Assembly (NCBI GenBank): GCA_947490345.1 | Contig: CANLGL010000003.1 | Span: 1-64,000, forward strand | Direction: 5' to 3' | DNA from: Deltaproteobacteria bacterium | Lineage (GTDB): Bacteria > Myxococcota_A > UBA796 > SXON01 | DNA length: 64,000 nucleotides | Part shown: positions 44,499 through 53,043 of the stretch, piece after piece | Numbering within the stretch: the stretch's first letter is position 1 | Layout of the letters: each line of letters starts with the position of its first letter | Translations under genes and position numbers: made by a program | Notes under the pieces: generated by a model | Told to the model about the DNA's origin: nothing | Seen by the model: only the letters and a program-made list of their open reading frames with translations | The model's database searches: none

Positions 44499-46217
44499 CT
44501 ACAGCTTTGGAGGGCTGATGGTGCGGGCGATCTCGTCGAGGGTGGTGTCCCCGGCCAGCGCCCGCGCGATCCCGGCGTCCCACATCCATCGCATGTTCTC
44601 TTCGTTCATCACCGCCAGGAGTGCGGTTTCGTCGCCTCCCTTGCGCAGCACCTCGCGCATGTTGGCGCTGGGTGCGACGAGCTCGTAGATGGCCACGCGG
44701 CCCTTGTACCCCTGTCCCAAGCACCTCGGGCAACCGACAGGCTGCTTGAGAACCGCCGCTTTGAGTTGCTCGGGGCGAATCCCGAACCGGTCCAACAACG
44801 CCGCATCGATGCCGCTCGGCCGAGCGCAGGTGCACAGCCGACGAACGAGCCGCTGCGCCACGACCAGCTGTACCGCACTCGCGATCAGGTAGGTAGGAAG
44901 GCCCATGTCGGCGAGTCGGGCGAAGGTCTCGGCGGTACCGTTGGTGTGCAAGGTGGACAGGACAAGGTGACCGGTCAGCGCGGCCTTGACCGCGATCGCG
45001 GAGACCTCAGCGTCGCGCATCTCGCCGACGAAGACCACGTCGGGGTCTTGCCGCAGGATCGATCGCAGGGCGCTGCCGAAGGTGACGCCACCCTTTTCCT
45101 GGACCTGGACGTGGTTGATCCCCGGCAGCGTCTGCTCGACCGGGTCCTCGATGGTGACGATGTTGATGTCAGGGTCGTTGATGTGGTTGAGCACGGCGTG
45201 CAGCGTCGTGGTCTTGCCGCTTCCCGTCGGACCGGTGACCAGGAGCAGACCTTGCGGCAGGGCGGCGATGGCCTTGATGAGGTCGAGCTGGTCTTTGGTG
45301 AAGCCGAGGCGGGAGAGATCGGCGAGGTGGCCTTCTTTTCGCAACAGCCGAATCACGCACTTCTCACCGTGGACGACCGGGAGCGTGGACACGCGGAAGT
45401 GCAGCTCCTCGTCAGTTCCTTCGATCTCGATGTGGCCGTCCTGAGGCTTCCGGCGCTCCGAGATGTCCATCTCGGCGAGCACCTTGATGCGCGAGACGAT
45501 CGGGGGGGCGAGGGTAGCGGGCGGCGTGAGGACGGTGTGGAGCGACCCGTCGACACGGAGGCGCACCCGCACGAACTCGTCGTAGGGCTCGATGTGGATG
45601 TCACTGGCGCCCATCTTGACCGCGTAGCGCAGGAGCCACTCGACGAATCGGACGACGGGCGTACCGTCGGCGGTGGGGGTCCCTTTTTCGAGCAGGAAGC
45701 GGGCTGCGTCGCCGAGGGCCGCGTAGAGTTCCTTCACCACTTCCGGAGACGTGAAGCGGCTGTCGAGGAAGCGGTCGAAGCTCCCCTCCGAGACCAATCG
45801 CGGTTCGATGTCGCGGAAGCCCGTCTGTCGGTAGACCTCCGCGAGCGCCTGCGAATCCTGGCTGTCAACCATTCCCAAGACCAGGGTACGCCCCTGAACG
45901 ACCAGCGGGATCACCCGGTGCTCGCGCATTGCCCCCTCCGGGAGCAGGCGCAGCACGTCGTCGGTCGGCGACAGGCTCTCGAGGTCGCACACGGCCAGGC
46001 CGAGCTGCCCGGCCAGCCCGCTCGTGAGTTTTTCCTCGTCCAGCCACCCGAGCGCCACCAGGGCGGTCCCGAGCTTCCCGCCGTGTACCTTTTGATACTC
46101 CAGCGCCGTGGTCAGTTGGTCAGCGTCGATGACTCGCGCCTCGATCAGGAGCTCGCCGATGCGCTTGCGCGGCGGCGGGGTGGGGATGGACGGCGGATCA
46201 GAGGGGTCGAGGTTCAA
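44499..46217 (-). CDS. GspE/PilB-family secretion or pilus ATPase
   Basis: 572-residue cytoplasmic hexameric ATPase of type II secretion / type IV pilus assembly. N-terminal MshEN-like domain (RIGELLIEARVIDADQLTTA) is followed by a second N-domain, then the catalytic part: ASDIHIEPYDEFVRVRLRVD, Walker A VTGPTGSGKTTTLHAVLN, Asp box NIVTIEDPVEQTL, Walker B region PDVVFVGEMRDAEV, and the His box LSTLHTNGTAE. A four-Cys zinc motif is present (LCTCA and GCPRCLGQGYKGR). Only this ATPase is present here; no pilin or secretin genes flank it. Confidence 0.93.
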   Translation of the reverse strand: MNLDPSDPPSIPTPPPRKRIGELLIEARVIDADQLTTALEYQKVHGGKLGTALVALGWLDEEKLTSGLAGQLGLAVCDLESLSPTDDVLRLLPEGAMREHRVIPLVVQGRTLVLGMVDSQDSQALAEVYRQTGFRDIEPRLVSEGSFDRFLDSRFTSPEVVKELYAALGDAARFLLEKGTPTADGTPVVRFVEWLLRYAVKMGASDIHIEPYDEFVRVRLRVDGSLHTVLTPPATLAPPIVSRIKVLAEMDISERRKPQDGHIEIEGTDEELHFRVSTLPVVHGEKCVIRLLRKEGHLADLSRLGFTKDQLDLIKAIAALPQGLLLVTGPTGSGKTTTLHAVLNHINDPDINIVTIEDPVEQTLPGINHVQVQEKGGVTFGSALRSILRQDPDVVFVGEMRDAEVSAIAVKAALTGHLVLSTLHTNGTAETFARLADMGLPTYLIASAVQLVVAQRLVRRLCTCARPSGIDAALLDRFGIRPEQLKAAVLKQPVGCPRCLGQGYKGRVAIYELVAPSANMREVLRKGGDETALLAVMNEENMRWMWDAGIARALAGDTTLDEIARTISPPKL

Positions 46218-46286
46218 GGTTCACCCTGCCGCCCCTGTTCGGGCGACGGGCCGACGGCTTGACGGCGAGTGCGCGCGTAGAATGCG

Positions 46287-46356
46287 GCGTTTGGCCGCAG
46301 GCGTTTGGCCGCAGGCGTTTCGTCGCAGGCGTTTCGTCGCAGGCGTTTCGTCGCAG
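46287..46356. repeat. Five tandem 14-bp units
   Basis: GCGTTTGGCCGCAG twice, then GCGTTTCGTCGCAG three times, head to tail without gaps, ending 1 bp before the stop codon of the FG-GAP gene read in the other direction. The 14-bp period is not a multiple of three. The remaining part of the 46218-46357 gap contains nothing else I recognise. Confidence 0.9.
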
Positions 46357-46357
46357 G

Positions 46358-48313
46358 CTACAAGCTCGCGGCGAGCCAGATCAGCGCGGCGCCGCCGGTA
46401 ACGTAGCTGGGATCGCCGAGCGCAAAGTCGCTGACGCCGTCGTTGTCGTGATCGCCTATGAACGCGACGCTGTAGCCCATGTACGTGCCGCCGCTGACGC
46501 TGAGATCGTAGTCGGCGCTGGTCATCGCGCCCGACATCGGGCCGTGGAAGGTGTAGACGGTGTAGGCCGTCGTCGTCAGCAGCAGCTCGCCGTAGCCGTC
46601 GTCATCGACGTCGCCGCCGAGGTCCATCCGGTACGTCGCGACCGACGAGATCGTGGCATCGGCAACGGTCGCCACGCCGGTGGTGCCCGACACGGGGCCG
46701 TTGATGACATACACCGTGCCCGAGGCGTAGCTGGGCGCGGAGATGGCGAGGTCGTCGTACCCGTCCGCGTTCTGGTCGCCACCGCCGGCCACGGCGTACC
46801 CGGCGACGTCGCTCGAGGAGTAGCCGCGGATCTTGGCGTCGGCCGTCGACATCGAGACCGAGCCAGTGACCGGGCCCAGGAACAGGTAGGCCGCCCCGGC
46901 ATCGGTGCCGACGTCGTCATCGTAGGGGGCCCCGATGATGAAGTCGTCGTAGCCATCCGCGTTGACGTCGCGGGCGCCGTCCAGTGAGTAGCCGGCGTAG
47001 TCACTGGTGCTCTCGCCGGCCAGGATCGCGGCGGCGCCGGTCAGGGAGCTGGCCCCCGAGGCCGCGGCGGTGACGAGGTAGACGGTGCCACGGTAGCTGC
47101 TCGAGTAGTGCGAACCAATGAGCAGGGCGCCCTTGCCGGTGCCGTTGACGTCACCGACGCCAGCACAGTTGGAGCCGGTGTAGTTGGACGAGGCCGTGCC
47201 GCGCAACTTGTAGCTGGCGGCGCTGAGGTCGGTGGTCGCGGCCGGGCCCCGGAGGATGTAGACCGCGCCCGCGGCGCTGGCCCCGTCGTCGTCACCGCGG
47301 GCGCCCACCGCAACGTCGTCTTTGCCGTCGCCGTCGAAGTCGCCGAGTCCGGCGACACAGGATCCGGCGGTGTCGGAGGCGTCCTCGCCAGTGTACACCC
47401 CGTTCGCGGCGCTGAGCACCACGTCGGTCGTCGCGCCCCCGTGCACCAGGTAGGCGCGCCCGGCGAGGCTGCCGCCCGAGTCGTTGCCGACTGCGCCGAC
47501 GATCACGTCGTCATACCCGTCGGAGTTCACGTCGCCGGCACCAGCGATGATCGAGGCCTCGCCCACCGCGTCGCCAGACGCCTCCCCCGTGAGTTGGCGG
47601 TCGTTGTCACTGGCGGCGACGATGCAGGCGGTGCTGCCGTCGCAGTCGGTGTCTTCGGTGTCGAAGCACACATCCAGCTCGCCGGGATTGATGGTGTCGT
47701 CGCCGTCGTCACAGTCGGCGTTTCCCGCCGCGTAGCCCGAGGGCTGATTGCAGCGCGACGTTCCGGTGCCCGAGGCATCCCCGTAGCCGTCGGCGTCGGC
47801 GTCGGCGTACCACGAGGTCTCCCCCGTGGCCGAGGTGTCCGCATCGTCGGCGAGACCGTCGCAGTCCTCGTCTACGTCGCCGGCGTCGCAGACCTCGGTG
47901 TTGCCGGGGTCGCGCGCCGCGTCGGCGTCGTCACAGTCGGTGGAGTAGGTGGAGTAGCCGGTGGGGAGGTCGCAACGGGCGACGCTCGTGGTTGACACCC
48001 CGGTCAGTTCGCTCAGCGCACTCGCGACATCACTGGTATTGGTCACGGTGAGTCCGAAGCTGTAGTTACCGGCGGTCCGCGGGGTGAAGGTCGGCTTGAC
48101 GTCATCGACCTCCTTGATGTCGTCGCTGGTCTCGGTCGCCGAGCTGGGCAGGTCGAGCAGCTCCCACGCGTAGGTGAGGGCGCTATCGCGGGGGTCGCTG
48201 GAGCCGGAGCCGTCGAGGGTGAGGATCGTGCAGGTCTTGAGCGTGGACGAACGAACGTAGTCGGCGTCAGCGGTGGGGGTCGGCTCGCCGGAGCCGCTGC
48301 AGTCGTAGTCCAC
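46358..48313 (-). CDS. C-terminal part: MopE repeats, PKD domain, FG-GAP propeller
   Basis: 651 residues from an in-frame GTG, but more likely the back half of the interrupted gene. A PKD-like Ig fold comes first (ILTLDGSGSSDPRDSALTYA ... TPRTAGNYSFGLTVTN), then two MopE-type units (DCDDADAARDPGNTEVCDA and DCDDGDDTINPGELDVC), then an FG-GAP propeller with loops DVNSDGYDDVIVGAV, DFDGDGKDDVAVGARGDD, DVNADGYDDFIIGAPYDD, DQNADGYDDLAISAP and DVDDDGYGELLLTT. No membrane tail. As a free-standing product it would have no export signal, supporting the interrupted-gene reading. Confidence 0.75.
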   Translation of the reverse strand: MDYDCSGSGEPTPTADADYVRSSTLKTCTILTLDGSGSSDPRDSALTYAWELLDLPSSATETSDDIKEVDDVKPTFTPRTAGNYSFGLTVTNTSDVASALSELTGVSTTSVARCDLPTGYSTYSTDCDDADAARDPGNTEVCDAGDVDEDCDGLADDADTSATGETSWYADADADGYGDASGTGTSRCNQPSGYAAGNADCDDGDDTINPGELDVCFDTEDTDCDGSTACIVAASDNDRQLTGEASGDAVGEASIIAGAGDVNSDGYDDVIVGAVGNDSGGSLAGRAYLVHGGATTDVVLSAANGVYTGEDASDTAGSCVAGLGDFDGDGKDDVAVGARGDDDGASAAGAVYILRGPAATTDLSAASYKLRGTASSNYTGSNCAGVGDVNGTGKGALLIGSHYSSSYRGTVYLVTAAASGASSLTGAAAILAGESTSDYAGYSLDGARDVNADGYDDFIIGAPYDDDVGTDAGAAYLFLGPVTGSVSMSTADAKIRGYSSSDVAGYAVAGGGDQNADGYDDLAISAPSYASGTVYVINGPVSGTTGVATVADATISSVATYRMDLGGDVDDDGYGELLLTTTAYTVYTFHGPMSGAMTSADYDLSVSGGTYMGYSVAFIGDHDNDGVSDFALGDPSYVTGGAALIWLAASL

Positions 48314-48412
48314 CGAGCCCGTCTCGCTGGCGCCGGGGTGGTAGGCGCTGTCGGTGTCGTCGCAGTCGCCGCCGCCGTAGTTGTCGGCGTCGTAGCCGTC
48401 GCGGTCCTGGTC

Positions 48413-49192
48413 TTAGTCGGACTTGCCGTTGCAGTCGCCGTCGATGCCGTCGTACCAGGTCTCGGTGCCGCCGGGGTGCGCCAACGCCGACTCGTCGTCG
48501 CAGTCGGAGCCGCCGTGGGCCTTGTCGTCGTAGCCGTCGCGATCCTTGTCGTCATCAGAGGCGCCATCGCAGTCTTCGTCGGTGCCGTTGTACCAGACCT
48601 CCGCGGCCTCGGGATTCACCGTGGGATCGAGGTCGTCACAATCGCCTGGGTCGGCGGACTGGGCGCTCGTGCCGTCGCAAGAGCCGAGCACCTCGTCACC
48701 GCCCCAACCATCACCGTCGGTGTCTTCGTAGAAGGTGAGGAAGGTCGCTTCGTCGACGCTGTCGTCTTCGTCGTCGGCGTCGCCGTCGCAATCCTCATCG
48801 ACGTCCAGCGCGTCACACACCTCGGTCGCGTCAGGATTGATGCGCTCGTCGTTGTCGTTGCAGTCGTCCCCTTCCCCGACGTAGCCGGAGGGCAAATCGC
48901 AAGCGTCGATGCGGGTGTCGTCGTCTCCGTATTCGTCGTCGTCGGCGTCCGCGTAGCCGGGCCTGGTGCCGGCGACGTCCTCGTCCTGGTCGTTGATCAG
49001 CCCATCGCAGTCTTCGTCGACGGCGCCGTCGTCGCACGCTTCCTTCGCGCCTGGATTCACGCTGGCGGCGGCGTCGTTGCAGTCTTCGCTGGCGACGTAG
49101 CCGTCGCCGTCATCGTCGACGTCCGGAGGGGGGAAGAGGGCATCGCACCCGATTGACAGGGCGCACAGGCAAAGAACCGCGGAAACGCGCAT
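48413..49192 (-). CDS. N-terminal part: lipoprotein signal and four MopE-like repeats
   Basis: 259 residues ending at the internal TAA. Signal MRVSAVLCLCALSIGC, then four MopE-type units (EDCNDAAASVNPGAKEAC, DDCNDNDERINPDATEVC, GDCDDLDPTVNPEAAEVW, SDCDDESALAHPGGTETW), each with the DCDG closure. If translated alone it would be a short surface lipoprotein without the PKD and propeller domains. Confidence 0.75.
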   Translation of the reverse strand: MRVSAVLCLCALSIGCDALFPPPDVDDDGDGYVASEDCNDAAASVNPGAKEACDDGAVDEDCDGLINDQDEDVAGTRPGYADADDDEYGDDDTRIDACDLPSGYVGEGDDCNDNDERINPDATEVCDALDVDEDCDGDADDEDDSVDEATFLTFYEDTDGDGWGGDEVLGSCDGTSAQSADPGDCDDLDPTVNPEAAEVWYNGTDEDCDGASDDDKDRDGYDDKAHGGSDCDDESALAHPGGTETWYDGIDGDCNGKSD

Positions 49193-49281
49193 GGGGAGCC
49201 TCGACGCCGGGCGTGTACACCAGGACCATCGTGTCGTCTACGAACAGTCCGGGACTTTGCAGCCCTTCAACACGGGGTGGT

Positions 49282-49791
49282 TCAGCGTGCGCTGCGCGTC
49301 TTGACCGACCACGTGAACCAGAAACGGCTGACCTCGGCGCCGTCGGGGAGCCGCCCCACCGTCTCGACCACGATGACGCGGGCCTCACCGGAGCTGCGGG
49401 CCTGGGCCACGGCAGCGAAGATATCGGCACCCGACACACACGAGAACGTCGTCGTCGCCGTCGCCTTCTTGCCGAAGGTGGCGCGCATCTCGACGATGAG
49501 CGTGCTGAAGGGGACGCCGGCGTCGGTGGTCGCCAACAGCACCAGGGCGCCGGTGGACAACTCAGCGGCCATCGCTTGGGTGGCGAAGTAGGTGGACTGG
49601 AAGGGATTCTGGCTGCGCCAACCGAAGGGGACGGTCGTGTCGCAGCCGTTGGTCCCGATCTGCTTGAGGCTCACCCCGGCAAACAGCGCGGAGGGCAGCT
49701 TGAGCAACAACCAGAATCGGAAGAGGAACGGGTGCGTCACCCGGCGCACGAAGGCGTTGCCCGCCGGCGAAAGGGTCATGCGCTCACTCAT
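49282..49791 (-). CDS. DUF4442 hot-dog-fold protein
   Basis: 169 residues from ATG 49791, which overlaps the previous stop by 8 nt. The pattern LFRFWLLLKLPSALFAGVSL, TVPFGWRSQNPFQSTYFATQ and MAAELSTGALVLLATTDAG is that of DUF4442, a thioesterase-like single-hotdog family. No signal peptide, so cytoplasmic. Possibly acyl-CoA or acyl-carrier thioester hydrolysis. It is unusual that it is translationally coupled to a surface lipoprotein gene. Confidence 0.88.
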   Translation of the reverse strand: MSERMTLSPAGNAFVRRVTHPFLFRFWLLLKLPSALFAGVSLKQIGTNGCDTTVPFGWRSQNPFQSTYFATQAMAAELSTGALVLLATTDAGVPFSTLIVEMRATFGKKATATTTFSCVSGADIFAAVAQARSSGEARVIVVETVGRLPDGAEVSRFWFTWSVKTRSAR

Positions 49792-51406
49792 TGCTCGACG
49801 CCATCTTGAGCGTTCCGTTGGTGGCGTCGTAGTAGCTGATGTGTACGCGATCGTCGGGGCCGACGGCGATGCTCGGCGCCCGGCCGACATCTCCGGTCTC
49901 GTCCACCGTCCAGGTGGTCCACACCCCCGAACGCTGCGCCGCCACCTTCAGGTCCGCATTGGTCTCGTCGTAATAGGCGATCCACGGCTGGTCGGCGCTG
50001 TCGAAGGCCAACTGGGCGTAACTGCCGACCGAGCCGGTGCTGTCGAGGGTCGTGGCCGACCAGCTCGTACCTGAACGACAGGCATACTCCAGGTCGGCCG
50101 ATACCGCGTCCTGAAAAGCGACACACGCCGTGTCATCCGATTGCAGCGCCAGGGACAACCAGATCGCATCGTCGGCGATCGCCTCGTTGAGGGTGCCCTC
50201 GTTGAAGTCGGCGTACTGGCCTTCGCTGCCCAGGGTGTTTTCGTCGTACCACGCGACGTGGTCGTAATCGTCGCTGTCGATGGCGAGGCTGGTGTAGAGC
50301 CCCGTCCAGTAGGTCCAGTACCACCACACATCCACGTCGGTGTACACCGCCACCCCGAAGCTCGTGTAGTCGGCCAGGCGGGGCACGAGCCAGGTGTTGT
50401 CGTAGTAGGCGAAGGAGGGCAGGTTGTCGCTGTCCACGTCGATGCTGACGAACCAGCCGGTGTCGATGCTGCTCGACGCGGTGTACCCGTCCACGAGGTA
50501 CCCCACGTCCCACGTGCCGCTGGCGTCCATCCATCCGAACCACAGGTCGGTGGTGCCTCCCCCGGTCCATGTGTACGCCATCTGGAGCTCGTCGGCGTGG
50601 TCGACCACGAGGTCCAGGGACTCGCCCGTCACCGTGTCGCTGACGATCTCGCTGCTGGCCGTCCAGCCCGACCCGTCATCGGCCGCGTACTGGATCGTTC
50701 CATTGGTGACGTCCCGATAGATGACATGAATCGTACCCGCGGAATCCACCCCGATACTGCTGGGATCGCCCACGTCGCCGCTCTCGTCGACCGCAGCCAC
50801 CTCGAAGGCTTCGTCCAGTTCGCCGTCGCAGTCGTTGTCCACCCCGTCGTCGCGGACCTCGGCCTCGTCGGGGTTGACGGTGGCGCTGTCGTCGTTGCAG
50901 TCGTTATCCTCGCCGAAGCCGTCGCCATCGAGGTCGTCGTCCGGCGTGTCCTCGTCGCAATCGTCGTCGACGCCGTTGTAGGGGAGCTCGTTCGCGTTGG
51001 GGTTGACGTCTTCGTCGAGGTCGTCGCAGTCGTGGGCGAGTTCGTAGCCGTCGCCGTCGCGGTCGTCGTCGGCGGTGCCGGGGTCGCAGTCGTCGTCGAC
51101 ACCGTTGTAGGGGGTCTCGTTGGTTTCCGGTGAGACATCCTTGTCCTCGTCGTCACAGTCGCCTTCATTCTCGGTGACCCCGTCCCCATCGTCGTCGGTG
51201 TCGTCGGGGAGCGCCGTATCGGTGTCGGTGTCGGTGTCGGTATCGGTGTCGGTGTCGCTGTCCGAATCGCTGTCCGAATCGGTGTCGGTGTCGGCGTCGC
51301 CGTCGTTGTCGTGCGCGGTGTCGGCGTCGGCGTTGGGACCCTTGTCGGTGCCGCCGAAGCCCTCGGAACAGCCGGTGGCAAGAGCGAGAACGAGGACCAG
51401 CCGCAT
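49784..51406 (-). CDS. Surface lipoprotein with Asp-Thr/Asp-Ser stalk, MopE repeats and beta-propeller
   Basis: 540 residues. Signal MRLVLVLALATGC; a low-complexity stalk of Asp-Thr and Asp-Ser dipeptides (residues about 38-65); three MopE-like units (GDCDDEDKDVSPETNE, HDCDDLDEDVNPNANE, DNDCNDDSATVNPDEAE), then a C-terminal propeller in which blades repeat the pattern GTIHVIYRDVTNGTIQYA, QPWIAYYDETNADLKVAA and DRVHISYYDATNGTLKMA. The pattern suggests a carbohydrate- or surface-binding propeller. Coupled to the downstream DUF4442 gene. Confidence 0.82.
   Translation of the reverse strand: MRLVLVLALATGCSEGFGGTDKGPNADADTAHDNDGDADTDTDSDSDSDSDTDTDTDTDTDTDTALPDDTDDDGDGVTENEGDCDDEDKDVSPETNETPYNGVDDDCDPGTADDDRDGDGYELAHDCDDLDEDVNPNANELPYNGVDDDCDEDTPDDDLDGDGFGEDNDCNDDSATVNPDEAEVRDDGVDNDCDGELDEAFEVAAVDESGDVGDPSSIGVDSAGTIHVIYRDVTNGTIQYAADDGSGWTASSEIVSDTVTGESLDLVVDHADELQMAYTWTGGGTTDLWFGWMDASGTWDVGYLVDGYTASSSIDTGWFVSIDVDSDNLPSFAYYDNTWLVPRLADYTSFGVAVYTDVDVWWYWTYWTGLYTSLAIDSDDYDHVAWYDENTLGSEGQYADFNEGTLNEAIADDAIWLSLALQSDDTACVAFQDAVSADLEYACRSGTSWSATTLDSTGSVGSYAQLAFDSADQPWIAYYDETNADLKVAAQRSGVWTTWTVDETGDVGRAPSIAVGPDDRVHISYYDATNGTLKMASSNE
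51217..51299 (-). repeat. Asp-Thr/Asp-Ser hexanucleotide microsatellite within CDS
   Basis: On the coding strand GACACC/GACAGC-type hexamers (Asp-Thr, Asp-Ser) repeat in frame with silent third-base changes. Six-base units change stalk length without altering frame. Confidence 0.85.
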
Positions 51407-51460
51407 CGGGAACTCCAGAAGCGCCGCGCCTTACCCGGCGACCCCCGCCGCGCAAGGGGT

Positions 51461-51653
51461 TAGTCACCCGGGCCGCGTGCCGCGGCTCCCAAAGGCACGA
51501 AACGGCCGAGCGGCGTGGGTGACTGCGGAGAGGGGGAAAGCGCCACGCCCGGCGCGTTATCCACGCGACGGGCGCCGCAGGCCGGAAACCGAAGGTTGGA
51601 GGCCGGAGGGTATGGCGCGGTAGGGGGAGAGGGCGGCGAGCCCTCTCCCCCCG
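51461..51653 (+). repeat. Structured intergenic repeat, copy D (full length)
   Basis: Begins TAGTCACCCGGGCCGCG and contains the outer inverted repeat (GTCACCC ... GGGTGAC), the inner hairpin CCCGGCGCGT/ACGCGACGGG, the mini-hairpin AACC-GAA-GGTT at 51587-51597 and the terminal hairpin at 51623-51651 (GGGGGAGAGGGC / GCCCTCTCCCCC). It lies in the 5' leader of the radical SAM gene, unlike the other copies, which follow genes. Together with copy E it brackets that gene in direct orientation. Confidence 0.85.
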
Positions 51654-51678
51654 CTGCATGATAGGAAGTCCCTCTGCG

Positions 51679-53043
51679 ATGAAGGTCCTCCTCACCCACG
51701 GCTACTTCCTCGCGGATGATCCGCACGAAGCGGAGCTGATGCGGCCATTTCCGCCGCTGGGGCTGCAGTACCTCGTGGCGTATTTGCGTCGTGAGGGCGT
51801 GGACACCGAGTGGTGGGATGCCACGTGGCAGTCGGGGGTCAACGCCTTTGCAGGTGTGCTCGATTCGGTGCGACCAACCGTGGTCGGCTTCTACGGGCAC
51901 ACGATCACGCGTACCGTCACCGCGGGGATGGTGGCCGAGGCCAAAGGGAGGGGACTCCGCGTGGTGGCCGGCGGCCCGGACCCCGTCCAGTACCTCGACG
52001 AGTACCTCGCGATGGGCGTCGAGGTCGTGGTCATCGGCGAGGGGGAAGCGACCCTCGGCGAGCTGGTCGCCCACCTCCGCGAGCACGGTGGCGCCTGGGA
52101 GTTTGCCGCTCTTGCTCGTGTGCGCGGCATCGCGTTTCATCGTGAGGGCGTCCTCGTGCGGACCGAAGCGCGGCCGCTGCTCCGCCCGCTCGACTCGTTG
52201 CCGTGGCCGTCGCGTGAGCGCGGCGATCTGACCGCGTACTTTGACGCCTGGCGTCGGCGTCACGGCCAGACGGCGATGTCGATGACCACCAGCCGCGGCT
52301 GCCCCTACCACTGCACCTGGTGCAGCAAGCAGGTCTATGGCGACAGCTTCCGCCGTCGCGAGCCGGACGCGGTGATCGACGAGTTGTTGTCGATTCGACG
52401 GGACTTCGTGCCCGATCAGGTGTGGTTCGTCGACGACATGTTCACCATCAACCGGACCTGGGTGGACCGCTTCTCGGCGCGGATGGTCGAGCGTGACGCG
52501 GTGACGCCGTTCTACGTGATCGGTCGAGCCGAGACCCTGGAGCCGGGCCAGCTCGATCGGCTCAAGAAAGCTGGACTCTTCCGCATGTACGTCTCGGCCG
52601 AAAGCGGCGCCGACCACGTGCTGGACGCCATGAAGAAGGGGACGACCGTTGCCGAGCTGCGGCGCGCCGGCCAGATGTTGCGGGACGCGGGCATCGAGAT
52701 GGGCGCCTTCGTGATGCTCGGCTACCCCGGCGAGACGCGGCCGGACGTGCTCGCCACCCGTGACCTTCTTCGCGACCTCGATCCAGCCGTCACCTTGGTT
52801 TCGGTTGCCCACCCGATGAAGGGCACCGCCTTCTACGATGGCGTCAGCGACAAGGTCACCGGGCAGAGCGGCGGCCGCCTGACCTTCGAGATGCCGTACA
52901 GCACGCGCTTCTACGACGCGGCCCAGAAGATGCTGTGGGCGGACGAGCGCCGGCGACGGGCGCGGCAGGCTCGGGAGGCGCGAGCGTTCGTCGGGGCGGC
53001 GGCGCGGTATGCACTTTGGCGCGGGGTGATGGAGTTGGGGTGA
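51679..53043 (+). CDS. B12-binding radical SAM protein
   Basis: 454 residues from ATG 51679 (MKVLLTHGYFLADDPHEAEL). Residues 1-180 form a cobalamin-binding-type domain (PFPPLGLQYLVAYLRREGVD, VVGFYGHTITRTVTAGMV, GGPDPVQYL, VVIGEGEATLGELV). The radical SAM core follows with SRGCPYHCTWCSKQVYGDSF, VWFVDDMFTINRTWVDRF and MYVSAESGADHVLDAMKKGT. It resembles the family of HpnJ/BchE/P-methylase-like proteins; the substrate cannot be stated. Flanked by two direct copies of the structured repeat and followed by mazEF. Confidence 0.9.
   Translation: MKVLLTHGYFLADDPHEAELMRPFPPLGLQYLVAYLRREGVDTEWWDATWQSGVNAFAGVLDSVRPTVVGFYGHTITRTVTAGMVAEAKGRGLRVVAGGPDPVQYLDEYLAMGVEVVVIGEGEATLGELVAHLREHGGAWEFAALARVRGIAFHREGVLVRTEARPLLRPLDSLPWPSRERGDLTAYFDAWRRRHGQTAMSMTTSRGCPYHCTWCSKQVYGDSFRRREPDAVIDELLSIRRDFVPDQVWFVDDMFTINRTWVDRFSARMVERDAVTPFYVIGRAETLEPGQLDRLKKAGLFRMYVSAESGADHVLDAMKKGTTVAELRRAGQMLRDAGIEMGAFVMLGYPGETRPDVLATRDLLRDLDPAVTLVSVAHPMKGTAFYDGVSDKVTGQSGGRLTFEMPYSTRFYDAAQKMLWADERRRRARQAREARAFVGAAARYALWRGVMELG

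Larger units (their letters stand above)
46358..49192 (-). pseudogene. MopE/PKD/FG-GAP lipoprotein gene interrupted by one in-frame TAA
   Basis: The two reading frames at 48413-49192 and 46358-48313 are in the same frame and join seamlessly across TAA at 48413-48415. Upstream reads GIDGDCNGKSD, then the stop, then DQDRDGYDADNYGGGDCDD, so the stop replaces one residue of an ordinary MopE loop, where the preceding unit has Asp (GASDDDKDRDGYD). No frame shift is needed. Without the stop the protein would have 944 residues. It may be a recent nonsense mutation, a sequencing error or a readthrough site. Confidence 0.8.

Noticed and set aside
46287-46356. CRISPR-like array
   Set aside because: Units are 14 bp, contiguous and without spacers; no cas gene nearby.
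46259-46987. Plus-strand frame through the 14-bp repeat array into the FG-GAP gene
   Set aside because: Translation is an artefact of the array and of antisense Asp codons; the minus-strand gene has real FG-GAP loops.
48413-48415. Stop-codon reassignment to explain the internal TAA
   Set aside because: TAA is used as a normal terminator elsewhere (for example the flavoprotein gene at 8025), so a genetic-code change is not needed.
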